Assembly: GCA_900751755.1 (NCBI GenBank)
Contig: CAADSP010000095.1
Span: 1 to 8,836, forward strand
Source: an uncultured Collinsella sp.
Lineage (GTDB): Bacteria > Actinomycetota > Coriobacteriia > Coriobacteriales > Coriobacteriaceae
Reading direction: 5' to 3'
Length of the DNA: 8,836 bases
The position numbers and the translations under genes are program-made. Positions 1 to 5,946 of the stretch are shown here, piece by piece. How positions within the stretch are numbered: the first letter of the stretch is position 1; the number at the start of each line of letters is the position of its first letter. Under the pieces are notes generated by a model, which was not told the DNA's origin, did not search any database, and saw nothing but the letters and a program-made list of their open reading frames with translations.

Positions 1-198
1 CCGGCAGGCGGCCGAAGCCGGTGCGGATTTGCGAAGCAAATACGCGGATTCTCCGCGCAATGCCCCAGCTAGATATAGATGCGATGCCGATCGGGCGTCT
101 TGCCCCGGCCTCAACCCATCAACGGATCCCCCTACCCGCGGAGAATCGAACTCTATGCAGGGCGCGGGCGTAAAGAAAACGCCTTGGCAACGCAGACC
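1..198. other. Unassigned left edge with short hairpins
   Basis: No gene is supported here. Frames 2 and 3 of the + strand are open from the window edge (frame 3 to a TAA at 171-173), so the tail of a gene entering from the left is possible, but no family is recognisable. Three small hairpins sit side by side: CGGC/GCCG at 9-20 (loop CGAA, which reads as a cUUCGg-type loop on the minus strand), ATTTGC/GCAAAT at 27-41, and CGCGGA/TCCGCG at 43-57. An 11-base inverted repeat joins 47-57 (GATTCTCCGCG) to 137-147. None is followed by a T-run, so none is called a terminator. Confidence 0.4.
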
Positions 199-460
199 GG
201 GACGTGCTTTCCCAATGGCGGCCCAGGCGGAAAGTCCATCCCGGAATCCGCGCTCAGACTGGGACGTAGTTTCCGGATGGCGCCTCAAGCGGAAACTGCG
301 ACCCGGAATCGAGCCGTAGAGTGGGATATGCTTTCCCAATGGCAGCTCAAGCGGAAAGTACATCCCGGAATCCTCGTTCGGAATGGGATGCAGTTTCCAA
401 ATGAATGGCTAGCGGAAAATGCGACCCGGAATTTGCTCTGAGAACGGGACGCGCTTTCCC
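199..460. repeat. Tandem array of 62-base hairpin units
   Basis: Units start at 199, 261, 323 and 385, with a truncated fifth at 446-460, giving spacings of 62, 62, 62 and 61. Each full unit has a left arm GGGA-n4-STTTCC, about 16 bases, then a right arm GGAAA-n4-5-CCC followed by GGAAT and about 13 variable bases. The arms can pair as a stem of up to 14 bp. Two types alternate. Units 1 and 3 have CTTTCC/GGAAAG and end CATCCC. Units 2 and 4 have GTTTCC/GGAAAC (AAAA in unit 4) and end GCGACCC. Unit 5 keeps only the left arm of the first type. Since 62 is not a multiple of 3, this is not a protein repeat. Function is unknown. No T-tracts follow the stems, so they are not ordinary terminators, and the arms are too divergent for CRISPR repeats. 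Confidence 0.85.
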
Positions 461-554
461 GCCGACCACCCCGCCCCCTCAACTCCAAAACCTGCGCTCT
501 CGCCATCTCAAAACTGGGTAGAAGAAGGCCAAAACGCAATCGCAGGAGGTCAAT
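461..554 (+). promoter_or_regulatory. Upstream region of patatin-like gene
   Basis: This C-rich stretch separates the repeat array from the phospholipase gene. No convincing -35/-10 pair is visible. The only clear signal is a strong Shine-Dalgarno AGGAGG at 544-549, five bases before the ATG at 555. The promoter may lie inside or left of the repeat array, which would place the hairpins in the transcript's leader; that is inference. Confidence 0.5.
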
Positions 555-1433
555 ATGACTGCAGAAGATAAGGCAAAGAACGCTGGCAAGGTCGCGCTCG
601 TTTTGGAGGGCGGTAGTTTTCGCGGGCAATTTACCGCGGGCGTGCTCGACGTTCTCATGGAGGCTGGCGTCGAGATTCCGGCTGTCTACGGTGTATCGGC
701 CGGCGCCCTCAACGGCGTGAACTACAAGTCGCACCAGATCGGCCGTGCCAACCGCATCAACCTGGCTTTCTGCAACGACAGCCGCTACATGGGCGCCGCA
801 TCGTTTGCGTCCACGGGCTCTATTGTGGGTTACGACTTTATCTTCAACGATGTTCAGGACCGCCTGGACCCCTTTGACAACGAGACGTTCGACGCCAGTC
901 CCATCGAGATGTACGCCGTCGCGACGGACATGCTCTTTGGAACCGCCACGTACCTCCCGGTTAAAAGCGCCGTGCTCGACCTCGACGCCGTGCGTGCCTC
1001 GACCTCGCTGCCGCTGGTGACGCCGCCAGTCGAGATTGACGGGCACAAATACGTCGACGGCGGCGTAGCCGATTCGATCCCCATCGAGCACGTGCTGGAG
1101 GAGGCGGGCTTCGACCGTGCGGTCGTCATCGTCACGCAGGACCGCTCGTACGAGAAAAAGCCTTACGAGTTTATGCCTGCCGCGCGCGCCCGCTATGCCG
1201 ACTACCCCTATCTGCTCGAGGGAATCGAGACGCGCCACGACCGCTACAACATACAACGCATGCACCTGTGGAAGTATGAGCGCGAGGGCCGTGCGCTGGT
1301 CGTCGCTCCGCAAAAGCCGGTCGAGGTCGGCCATGTCGAGCACGATTCAGCAAAGCTATTGGACCTGTATATCCAGGGCCGTCAGGAGGCAAAGCGCCTG
1401 CTCGCGGAAATCCAAGAGTTCGTTGAACGCTAG
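555..1433 (+). CDS. Patatin-like phospholipase family protein
   Basis: A 292-residue member of the bacterial patatin family (RssA/YjjU-like), serine acyl hydrolases acting on lipid esters through a Ser-Asp dyad. All expected motifs are present. The oxyanion-hole loop LEGGSFRG lies at residues 17-24, the nucleophile elbow GVSAG at 46-50 with Ser48 as nucleophile, and DGG at 168-170 with Asp168 as catalytic partner. A stretch around residues 119-131 (MYAVATDML) matches the usual core strand before the Asp loop. There is no signal peptide or membrane segment, so it is probably cytoplasmic or peripheral. The ATG at 555 follows AGGAGG at 544-549 by five bases. The gene stands alone: a hairpin-repeat array lies upstream and the ribosomal promoter downstream, with no terminator visible after its TAG. 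The natural substrate cannot be read from sequence; phospholipase or lysophospholipase activity is a family-level expectation. Confidence 0.9.
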   Translation: MTAEDKAKNAGKVALVLEGGSFRGQFTAGVLDVLMEAGVEIPAVYGVSAGALNGVNYKSHQIGRANRINLAFCNDSRYMGAASFASTGSIVGYDFIFNDVQDRLDPFDNETFDASPIEMYAVATDMLFGTATYLPVKSAVLDLDAVRASTSLPLVTPPVEIDGHKYVDGGVADSIPIEHVLEEAGFDRAVVIVTQDRSYEKKPYEFMPAARARYADYPYLLEGIETRHDRYNIQRMHLWKYEREGRALVVAPQKPVEVGHVEHDSAKLLDLYIQGRQEAKRLLAEIQEFVER

Positions 1434-1532
1434 CGACGGCGAACCCTCAAAAAATGACAACAACTAAAGAGCTGGAAAATCACGGCTCGTGGATGACATG
1501 TGCAGAAACTCTGGTCGGAGCCAAAATACCTG

Positions 1533-1560
1533 TTGACTCGTACGGCGAGCGGGGTAATAT
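1533..1560 (+). promoter_or_regulatory. Sigma-70-type promoter of rplM-rpsI
   Basis: TTGACT at 1533-1538 and TAATAT at 1555-1560 are separated by 16 bases; both are close to consensus. Transcription would start near 1567, leaving a leader of about 60 bases before the rplM start. It lies in the gap after the patatin-like gene and faces the ribosomal operon, as expected for a strongly expressed operon. Confidence 0.75.
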
Positions 1561-1566
1561 GGACGG

Positions 1567-1598
1567 GTTACTTGCAGAGCCCCGTGAATCTCTGTAAC
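1567..1598 (+). promoter_or_regulatory. Leader hairpin of the rplM-rpsI mRNA
   Basis: CAGAG at 1575-1579 pairs with CTCTG at 1590-1594, and GTTA at 1567-1570 pairs with TAAC at 1595-1598. This makes a 9-bp stem with a four-base bulge (CTTG) on the 5' side and a 10-base loop. It would sit at the extreme 5' end of the transcript. Ribosomal protein leaders often bind one of the encoded proteins as feedback, and an L13 leader is known in Firmicutes. Whether this hairpin is equivalent is inference. A short GTACTGTAC palindrome follows at 1604-1612, just before the ribosome site. Confidence 0.4.
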
Positions 1599-1626
1599 AA
1601 CACGTACTGTACATGGAGGAGTCTAA

Positions 1627-2070
1627 GTGATTTCGAAATCGACTCACTACGCCAAGCAGGGCGAGGTCCAGCGCAACTGGGTTCTCGTCGACGCCGATGG
1701 TGCTGTCCTGGGCCGTCTTGCCACCCAGATCGCAATGATCCTGCGCGGTAAGAACAAGCCCCAGTTCACGCCCAACAGCGACTGCGGCGACTTCGTTGTC
1801 GTCATCAACGCCGATAAGGTCCAGCTTACCGGTAACAAGGCCGACACGAAGACCTATTATCGCCACAGCGGCTACAACGGCGGCCTCAAGGCTGAGAGCT
1901 TCCGCCAGGCTATGGAGAAGCACCCGGAGAAGGTCATCGAGCGCGCCGTTCGCGGTATGCTGCCCAAGACCACCCTCGGCCGTGCCCAGATGACCAAGCT
2001 TAAGGTCTACGCTGGCGCCGAGCATCCGCATGCTGCCCAGAACCCCACGAAGATTGAGCTGGAGGCTTAA
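1627..2070 (+). CDS. rplM: 50S ribosomal protein L13 (uL13)
   Basis: Encodes 147 residues, close to the usual 142-150 for bacterial uL13, an early-assembling protein of the large subunit that binds 23S rRNA. Family signatures are clear: RNWVLVDADG near residue 16, the GDFVVVINADKV core strand, the KTYYRHSGYNGGLK loop, and the C-terminal block with AVRGMLPKTTLGR followed by LKVYAGAEHPHAAQNP. The start codon is GTG at 1627, supported by GGAGG at 1615-1619 with seven bases between; no in-frame ATG near this point gives a better product. It is the first gene of a two-gene operon with rpsI, whose ATG lies two bases past the TAA and whose ribosome site is inside the last rplM codons. This gene order is conserved across bacteria. 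Confidence 0.98.
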   Translation: MISKSTHYAKQGEVQRNWVLVDADGAVLGRLATQIAMILRGKNKPQFTPNSDCGDFVVVINADKVQLTGNKADTKTYYRHSGYNGGLKAESFRQAMEKHPEKVIERAVRGMLPKTTLGRAQMTKLKVYAGAEHPHAAQNPTKIELEA

Positions 2071-2072
2071 AG

Positions 2073-2468
<396 letters not shown>

Positions 2469-2473
2469 GGTTT

Positions 2474-2490
2474 TATCTCCTTTCGAGATA
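2474..2490 (+). other. Small hairpin after rpsI
   Basis: TATCTC at 2474-2479 and GAGATA at 2485-2490 form a perfect 6-bp stem with loop CTTTC, between the rpsI stop and the main terminator. It has no T-run of its own. It may help shape the 3' end of the transcript; that is inference. Confidence 0.35.
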
Positions 2491-2498
2491 CAATGTAC

Positions 2499-2542
2499 AA
2501 GCGGGGCCTGCCGATTCCTCGGCGGGTCCCGCTTTTCTTTTT
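2499..2542 (+). terminator. Intrinsic terminator of rplM-rpsI
   Basis: A 16-bp stem runs AAGCGGG (2499-2505), a G-T wobble, then CCTGCCGA (2507-2514). It closes on a TTCC loop with TCGGCGGG (2519-2526) and CCCGCTT (2528-2534), and is followed by a T-rich run to 2542. This is a textbook Rho-independent terminator and separates the ribosomal operon from glmM. Confidence 0.93.
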
Positions 2543-2591
2543 CGACTAGGGTGGGCGGTTGCATATCGCCTGCTAGGGAAGGAGCGATCCT

Positions 2592-3929
2592 ATGCCCCAG
2601 AACATCTTCGGTACCGACGGCGTCCGTGGCGTCGCCAATGCCGACCTCTCGTGCGACCTCGCGTTTCGCCTGGGCCGCGCGGCGACCAAGTTCCTTGGTC
2701 CGGATATTTGCATCGGTCGTGACACGCGCCTTTCGGGCACCATGCTCGAGAGCGCTCTGACCGCCGGCATCATGGCCGAGGGCGGCCGTCCGCATTGCTG
2801 CGGCGTTATCCCCACGCCCGCCGTGGCGCTGCTCACCGTTCAGAACGAGCTCGACGGCGGCATCGTCATCTCCGCTTCGCATAATCCGCCGGAGTTCAAC
2901 GGCATCAAGTTCTTTAGCCGCAAGGGCATGAAGCTTCCCGATGCTGTCGAGGAAGAGATCAGCGCCTGGGTCATGTCCGAGGAAGCCATGGCTGCCGACA
3001 CGCTGCCGACCGGTGCCGGCGTGGGCCACATCATCAAGATGAAGGACGCCCGCAAGGCATACGTCGACCACGCCATCGATACGCTCGATGGCCTGAGGCT
3101 CGACGGCCTAGTCGTTGCCGTCGACTGCGGTCACGGTGCTTCCTGCCAGACTACGCCCGCCGCGCTGCAGCGCCTGGGTGCCACGGTCCATGCCATCAAC
3201 ACCGATTACTGCGGCACCGACATTAACGTTGAGTGCGGCTCTACGCACCTCGAGCCCCTGCGCGAGCTCGTGCTGCGCACCCATGCTGACATCGGTCTGG
3301 CCCACGACGGCGACGCCGATCGCGTGCTGTTCGTGGACAGCGAGGGCAATGAGATCGACGGTGACTACATCCTGGCTATCTGCGGTTCTGACCTCGCCGC
3401 TCGCGGCAAGCTCGCCAACTCCGAGATCGTCTCGACCGTCATGTGCAACCTGGGCTTCTCCATCGCTATGAAGGAGCAGGGCTTCGAGATGGTTCAGACC
3501 GCCGTGGGCGACCGCTACGTTCTGGAGCGCATGCTCGCGGCGGGCGCCGTCATCGGCGGCGAACAGTCCGGCCACATCATCTTCCTGGAGCACAACACCA
3601 CCGGTGACGGCCTGGTGACGGCTCTGCAGCTTCTGGCCGTGCTCAAGCGCACCGGTCGTACCCTCACCGATCTTGCCGGCATCATGAAGAAGTACCCGCA
3701 GGTACTCGTTAACGTGCATTCCGACAACAAGGCCGGTCTGGACGATTGCCAGCCCATCTGGGATGCCGTCGCTGCTGCCGAGAAGGAGCTTGACGGCCGC
3801 GGCCGCATTCTGGTGCGCCCGAGCGGTACCGAGCCGCTGGTCCGCGTGATGGCCGAGGCCGAGACGCATGAGCTGACCCAGCGCGTTGTCGACGACATCG
3901 TCGAGGTTGTCAAGCGCGAACTTCCCTAA
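2592..3929 (+). CDS. glmM: Phosphoglucosamine mutase
   Basis: Interconverts glucosamine-6-phosphate and glucosamine-1-phosphate, the step between GlmS and GlmU on the way to UDP-GlcNAc and peptidoglycan. The 445-residue length matches the family. All four active-site loops of the alpha-D-phosphohexomutase fold are present. ISASHNP at residues 93-99 carries the phosphorylated serine, Ser96. DGDADR at 239-244 holds the metal-binding aspartates 239, 241 and 243. GEQSGH at 323-328 is the sugar-binding loop, and RPSGTEP at 409-415 is the phosphate-binding loop. The N-terminal FGTDGVRG is also typical, and the SGTEP and GEQSGH versions favour GlmM over phosphomannomutases. The ATG at 2592 follows AAGGAG at 2579-2584. 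No clear promoter is visible in the 50 bases after the rpsI terminator; a weak TTCGAC/CATATC pair at 2541-2567 has only 15 bases between. No terminator follows the stop, so read-through into the PTS gene is possible. Confidence 0.97.
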   Translation: MPQNIFGTDGVRGVANADLSCDLAFRLGRAATKFLGPDICIGRDTRLSGTMLESALTAGIMAEGGRPHCCGVIPTPAVALLTVQNELDGGIVISASHNPPEFNGIKFFSRKGMKLPDAVEEEISAWVMSEEAMAADTLPTGAGVGHIIKMKDARKAYVDHAIDTLDGLRLDGLVVAVDCGHGASCQTTPAALQRLGATVHAINTDYCGTDINVECGSTHLEPLRELVLRTHADIGLAHDGDADRVLFVDSEGNEIDGDYILAICGSDLAARGKLANSEIVSTVMCNLGFSIAMKEQGFEMVQTAVGDRYVLERMLAAGAVIGGEQSGHIIFLEHNTTGDGLVTALQLLAVLKRTGRTLTDLAGIMKKYPQVLVNVHSDNKAGLDDCQPIWDAVAAAEKELDGRGRILVRPSGTEPLVRVMAEAETHELTQRVVDDIVEVVKRELP

Positions 3930-3971
3930 TGGTCAAAAACCGTTGCCAAGTGGTAAACTGTTAAGGTTATT
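3930..3971 (+). promoter_or_regulatory. Possible promoter of the PTS IIA gene
   Basis: Two overlapping weak readings exist. TGGTCA at 3930-3935 with TAAACT at 3954-3959 has 18 bases between. TTGCCA at 3943-3948 with GTTATT at 3966-3971 has 17. The region is AT-rich compared with its surroundings and lies between two genes without a terminator. It may add to, rather than replace, read-through from glmM. Confidence 0.35.
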
Positions 3972-4000
3972 TTGATTGATTGGTATGTCCGAGGGGGAGC

Positions 4001-4498
4001 ATGTTCACTAAAGTCCTAAGGTCTTTTGGTATGCGTGGTCGAGTCCTTACGCTGGATGCTCCCATCTCGGGCGATGTCATTCCGCTTTCCGAGGTAAACG
4101 ACCAGACGTTTGCCACCGGCCTTTTGGGCCAGGGCGTGGCGATTCAGCCCACCGGAACGCGTGTGATTGCACCGGCTGATGCCAAGGTCGAGGCCATTTT
4201 TCCCACGGGACACGCCGTTGCGCTTAACACGGTCGATGGCTTGGACGTGCTCATCCACGTTGGTTTGGACACTGTTCAGCTCGAGGGCAAGCACTTTACC
4301 GTACATGCGCAAGTGGGTGACATCGTCCATAAGGGCGATGTGCTCATTGAGTTCGATCGCGAGGCAATTGCTGCCGAGGGCTACGATGTGACGGTTCCCA
4401 TCTTGGTGTGCAACTCCGTTGAGTTCTCGAGCATCAAGGGCTCCGTTGGCGTGCATGTCGAAGAGATGGACCAGCTCATCGTTGCTCGCGAGCGCTAG
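4001..4498 (+). CDS. PTS glucose-type IIA component (crr-like)
   Basis: A stand-alone EIIA of the glucose/sucrose family, 165 residues, matching E. coli Crr in length. It receives phosphate from HPr and passes it to an EIIB domain, and in many bacteria also acts as a signal. Seen in order: a short N-terminal amphipathic stretch (MFTKVLRSFG), the APISGDV strand, PTGTRVIAPAD, then the active site. PTGHA holds His71 (equivalent to Crr His75) and LIHVGLDTV holds His86 (equivalent to the phosphorylated His90). VGDIVHKGDVLIEFD and the terminal GSVGV also match. The ATG at 4001 follows a G-rich site (GAGGGGGAG, 3991-3999), somewhat close to the start. An upstream TTG at 3980 would add seven residues of no family character, and an ATG at 4031 would remove the N-terminal helix. 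No EIIB or EIIC is in the window, so its sugar is unknown. Lying between glmM and nagB suggests a link to amino sugars. Confidence 0.93.
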   Translation: MFTKVLRSFGMRGRVLTLDAPISGDVIPLSEVNDQTFATGLLGQGVAIQPTGTRVIAPADAKVEAIFPTGHAVALNTVDGLDVLIHVGLDTVQLEGKHFTVHAQVGDIVHKGDVLIEFDREAIAAEGYDVTVPILVCNSVEFSSIKGSVGVHVEEMDQLIVARER

Positions 4499-4520
4499 CA
4501 AGTGCACGTGGCCATTAGTC

Positions 4521-4526
4521 TACAAT
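4521..4526 (+). promoter_or_regulatory. Candidate -10 box for nagB
   Basis: TACAAT matches five of six bases of the -10 consensus. The bases 16-18 upstream (around CAAGTG, 4499-4504) are a poor -35, so activator dependence is possible. Overlapping palindromes GTGCAC (4502-4507) and CACGTG (4505-4510) sit where a regulator could bind. The predicted start near 4533 would give nagB a leader of about 237 bases. Confidence 0.35.
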
Positions 4527-4532
4527 TCAAAC

Positions 4533-4769
4533 ACGTTTACGGAGGGCGCCCTTGAAAGAGGACGCCCTCAGTGGCAAGATGGGATTTGTCCGAAGCTAAA
4601 AGGCTTTGGGTCACCGTGGACGGGCAGGGGCCTCGACGCGGCTAGACACGAGACACATACATTACGCGACCTCGCCCTGGTGGCCGCACACGTTGGTTGC
4701 GGCCGACGCGGGCCGCGGGCAAGTGCTTGTAAGGGAGCCTTGCCTCTCTTGTACGAGAAAGGACGCGTA
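4533..4769 (+). promoter_or_regulatory. Long hairpin-rich leader of nagB
   Basis: This stretch holds no recognisable gene and several strong inverted repeats. GAGGGCG/CGCCCTC at 4542-4569 may extend inward by CCTT/GAGG. AAGC/GCTT lies near 4593-4606. CAGGG (4625-4629) can pair with CCCTG (4675-4679), with CGCG/CGCG inside. GGCCGCA/TGCGGCC at 4682-4704 is a perfect 7-bp stem with a 9-base loop. AAGGGAG/CTCTCTT at 4731-4750 is 7 bp with one wobble and ends just before the nagB ribosome site (AAAGGA, 4758-4763). None is followed by a T-run. It matches no riboswitch or ribozyme consensus I can recall, including the glmS ribozyme. A cis-regulatory RNA is plausible but unproven. Confidence 0.45.
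4552..4599 (+). other. Possible 15-codon leader ORF
   Basis: A TTG at 4552 lies five bases after GGAGGG (4541-4546) and opens a reading frame of 15 codons ending in TAA at 4597-4599 (product MKEDALSGKMGFVRS). Its ribosome site is the left arm of the 4542-4569 hairpin, so folding would hide it. There is no obvious run of regulatory codons. It may be chance; a leader peptide is the alternative. Confidence 0.2.
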
Positions 4770-5498
4770 ATGAAGATCATTAAAGCTAAAGACTACGAGG
4801 ATATGAGCCGCAAGGCCGCTAATATCATTTCGGCCCAGGTTATCCTCAAGCCCGACTGTGTGCTGGGTCTTGCCACCGGCTCCACCCCGATCGGTGCCTA
4901 CAAGCAGCTCGCTGCTTGGTACAAGAAGGGCGACGTCGACTTTGCCGAGGTCAGCACCTACAACCTGGACGAGTATCGCGGCCTTTCGCACGACGATCCC
5001 CAGAGCTATCACTACTTCATGCGTGAGAACTTCTTCGATCACATCAACATCGACCTGAACAACACGCATGTGCCCGACGGTTCCAACCCCGACGCCGCCG
5101 CTGCCTGCTCTGAGTACGACAAGATCGTCGCCGAGGCCGGTTACCCGGATCTGCAGCTGCTCGGCATTGGCAACAACGGCCACATTGGCTTCAACGAGCC
5201 CGATGACCACTTCTCCAAGGGCACGCACTGCGTCGACCTCACCGAGAGCACCATTCAGGCCAACAGCCGCCTGTTCGACAGCATCGACGATGTTCCCCGT
5301 CAGGCCTACACCATGGGTACCCAGACCATCATGTATGCCCGCATGATCCTGGTCGTCGCCAACGGCGAGGCCAAGGCTCAGGCCGTGCATGACATGTGCT
5401 ATGGTCCGGTTACGCCCGAGTGCCCGGCTTCGATCCTGCAGCTGCACACCAACTGCGTTGTCGTTGCCGACGAGGCCGCCCTTTCGCTCTGCGAGTAG
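4770..5498 (+). CDS. nagB: Glucosamine-6-phosphate deaminase
   Basis: Converts glucosamine-6-phosphate to fructose-6-phosphate and ammonia, the last dedicated step of amino-sugar catabolism, acting on the same substrate as GlmM. The product has 242 residues, the length of the short Gram-positive NagB type that lacks the E. coli C-terminal extension. Motifs seen: LGLATGSTP at 32-40 (phosphate binding), NLDEY at 65-69 with Asp67 as the expected proton-transfer base, and GIGNNGHIGFNEP at 132-144 with His138 and Glu143 in the active site. Where E. coli has Asp141, this protein has Asn136. The ATG at 4770 follows AAAGGA at 4758-4763 by six bases. The frame stays open far upstream (to 4419), but that stretch overlaps the PTS gene and has no family match. 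The long structured leader suggests control beyond simple transcription; an intrinsic terminator follows. Confidence 0.96.
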   Translation: MKIIKAKDYEDMSRKAANIISAQVILKPDCVLGLATGSTPIGAYKQLAAWYKKGDVDFAEVSTYNLDEYRGLSHDDPQSYHYFMRENFFDHINIDLNNTHVPDGSNPDAAAACSEYDKIVAEAGYPDLQLLGIGNNGHIGFNEPDDHFSKGTHCVDLTESTIQANSRLFDSIDDVPRQAYTMGTQTIMYARMILVVANGEAKAQAVHDMCYGPVTPECPASILQLHTNCVVVADEAALSLCE

Positions 5499-5530
5499 CG
5501 CGAATCCTGCAGCTCGACATAGCCTTGCCT

Positions 5531-5558
5531 AAGGCCTCCGCTTTGCGGGGGCCTTTTT
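5531..5558 (+). terminator. Intrinsic terminator of nagB
   Basis: AAGGCCTCCGC (5531-5541) pairs with GCGGGGGCCTT (5545-5555) as an 11-bp stem with one wobble and a TTT loop. The T-run continues to 5558. It lies 33 bases after the nagB stop and ends the amino-sugar block. Confidence 0.93.
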
Positions 5559-5582
5559 GCTATCCCTTTTTGCCCACTTGAC

Positions 5583-5596
5583 CAAAAACTTGCCGC
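5583..5596. repeat. 14-base direct repeat, copy 1
   Basis: CAAAAACTTGCCGC occurs here and again, exactly, at 5829-5842, 246 bases downstream in the same intergenic region. It overlaps a short dyad CTTG-CCG-CAAG. A protein-binding site is a plausible reading. Confidence 0.6.
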
Positions 5597-5828
5597 AAGC
5601 TTGACGAATGCCAGATGTCCAACAGCTTGATTCATTCTATATCAGATTCTATGCAAAAATGCCACTAGAAGGTCGTAGACGGTAGCGGGTGCTAGGCGAG
5701 TTGAATGACATGGCTGAACCTTGTTCATTTGCGTTACACTGCCGCTTAGATGGGACAAGCTGACAAGCTCATTTACCTGCTTAAAGACCGATTAGTCGGG
5801 GGATTAATAACAATCGGCCCTCGCTGTA

Positions 5829-5842
5829 CAAAAACTTGCCGC
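5829..5842. repeat. 14-base direct repeat, copy 2
   Basis: Exact second copy of CAAAAACTTGCCGC, about 105 bases before the regulator's start codon. It is flanked by GTAC on both sides (5826-5829 and 5847-5850). The sequence beyond the 14 bases differs from copy 1. Confidence 0.6.
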
Positions 5843-5946
5843 TTGCGTACCAAAAGACAACCTAAAACACAAGGTCGCTCTATTCATAGCGCGGCTTGTA
5901 TGGTCTTGCGGCTACAGTGTCCATACGGTCGAGTTGAGGAGCGGGC

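Larger units (their letters stand above)
5559..5946 (+). promoter_or_regulatory. Intergenic region before the large regulator
   Basis: These 388 bases are more AT-rich than their surroundings and hold no supported gene. Repeated elements include a 14-base exact direct repeat, a four-fold AGCTTGWY-like motif, and an inverted repeat CCGATT/AATCGG at 5788-5817. Candidate promoter elements are TTGATT (5627-5632) with TATGCA (5650-5655) at 17 bases, and an isolated -10-like TACACT at 5735-5740 without a good -35. A 67-codon open frame from ATG 5750 lacks a ribosome site and runs into the regulator start, so it is not called. A GAGGAG ribosome site at 5936-5941 serves the regulator. The layout suggests a long, regulated control region. 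Confidence 0.45.

Noticed and set aside
137..160. Minus-strand AGAGTTCGATTCTC, resembling a tRNA T-arm
   Set aside because: Only three clean stem pairs, no acceptor partner sequence at the right distance, and no anticodon arm.
3..173. Open + strand frame from the window edge to TAA at 171-173, possibly the tail of an upstream gene
   Set aside because: A second frame is open over the same stretch, codon composition does not choose between them, and no family is recognisable in either.
29..441. Two overlapping + strand frames running through the tandem repeats
   Set aside because: The 62-base period is not a multiple of 3, so each repeat is read in a different frame. No ribosome sites precede them.
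199..460. CRISPR array
   Set aside because: Arms vary between units, the inter-unit bases are only about 13 long, and no cas gene is present.
285..1343. 352-codon minus-strand frame opposite the patatin-like gene
   Set aside because: It is antisense to a gene with all catalytic motifs, and its product has the biased composition of a shadow frame.
4542..4569. Terminator for the PTS IIA gene
   Set aside because: The stem is strong but is followed by AGTGGC, not a T-run.
4419..4769. In-frame upstream extension of nagB
   Set aside because: It overlaps the PTS IIA gene and would add over 110 residues with no NagB match; ATG 4770 has a good ribosome site and gives the standard length.
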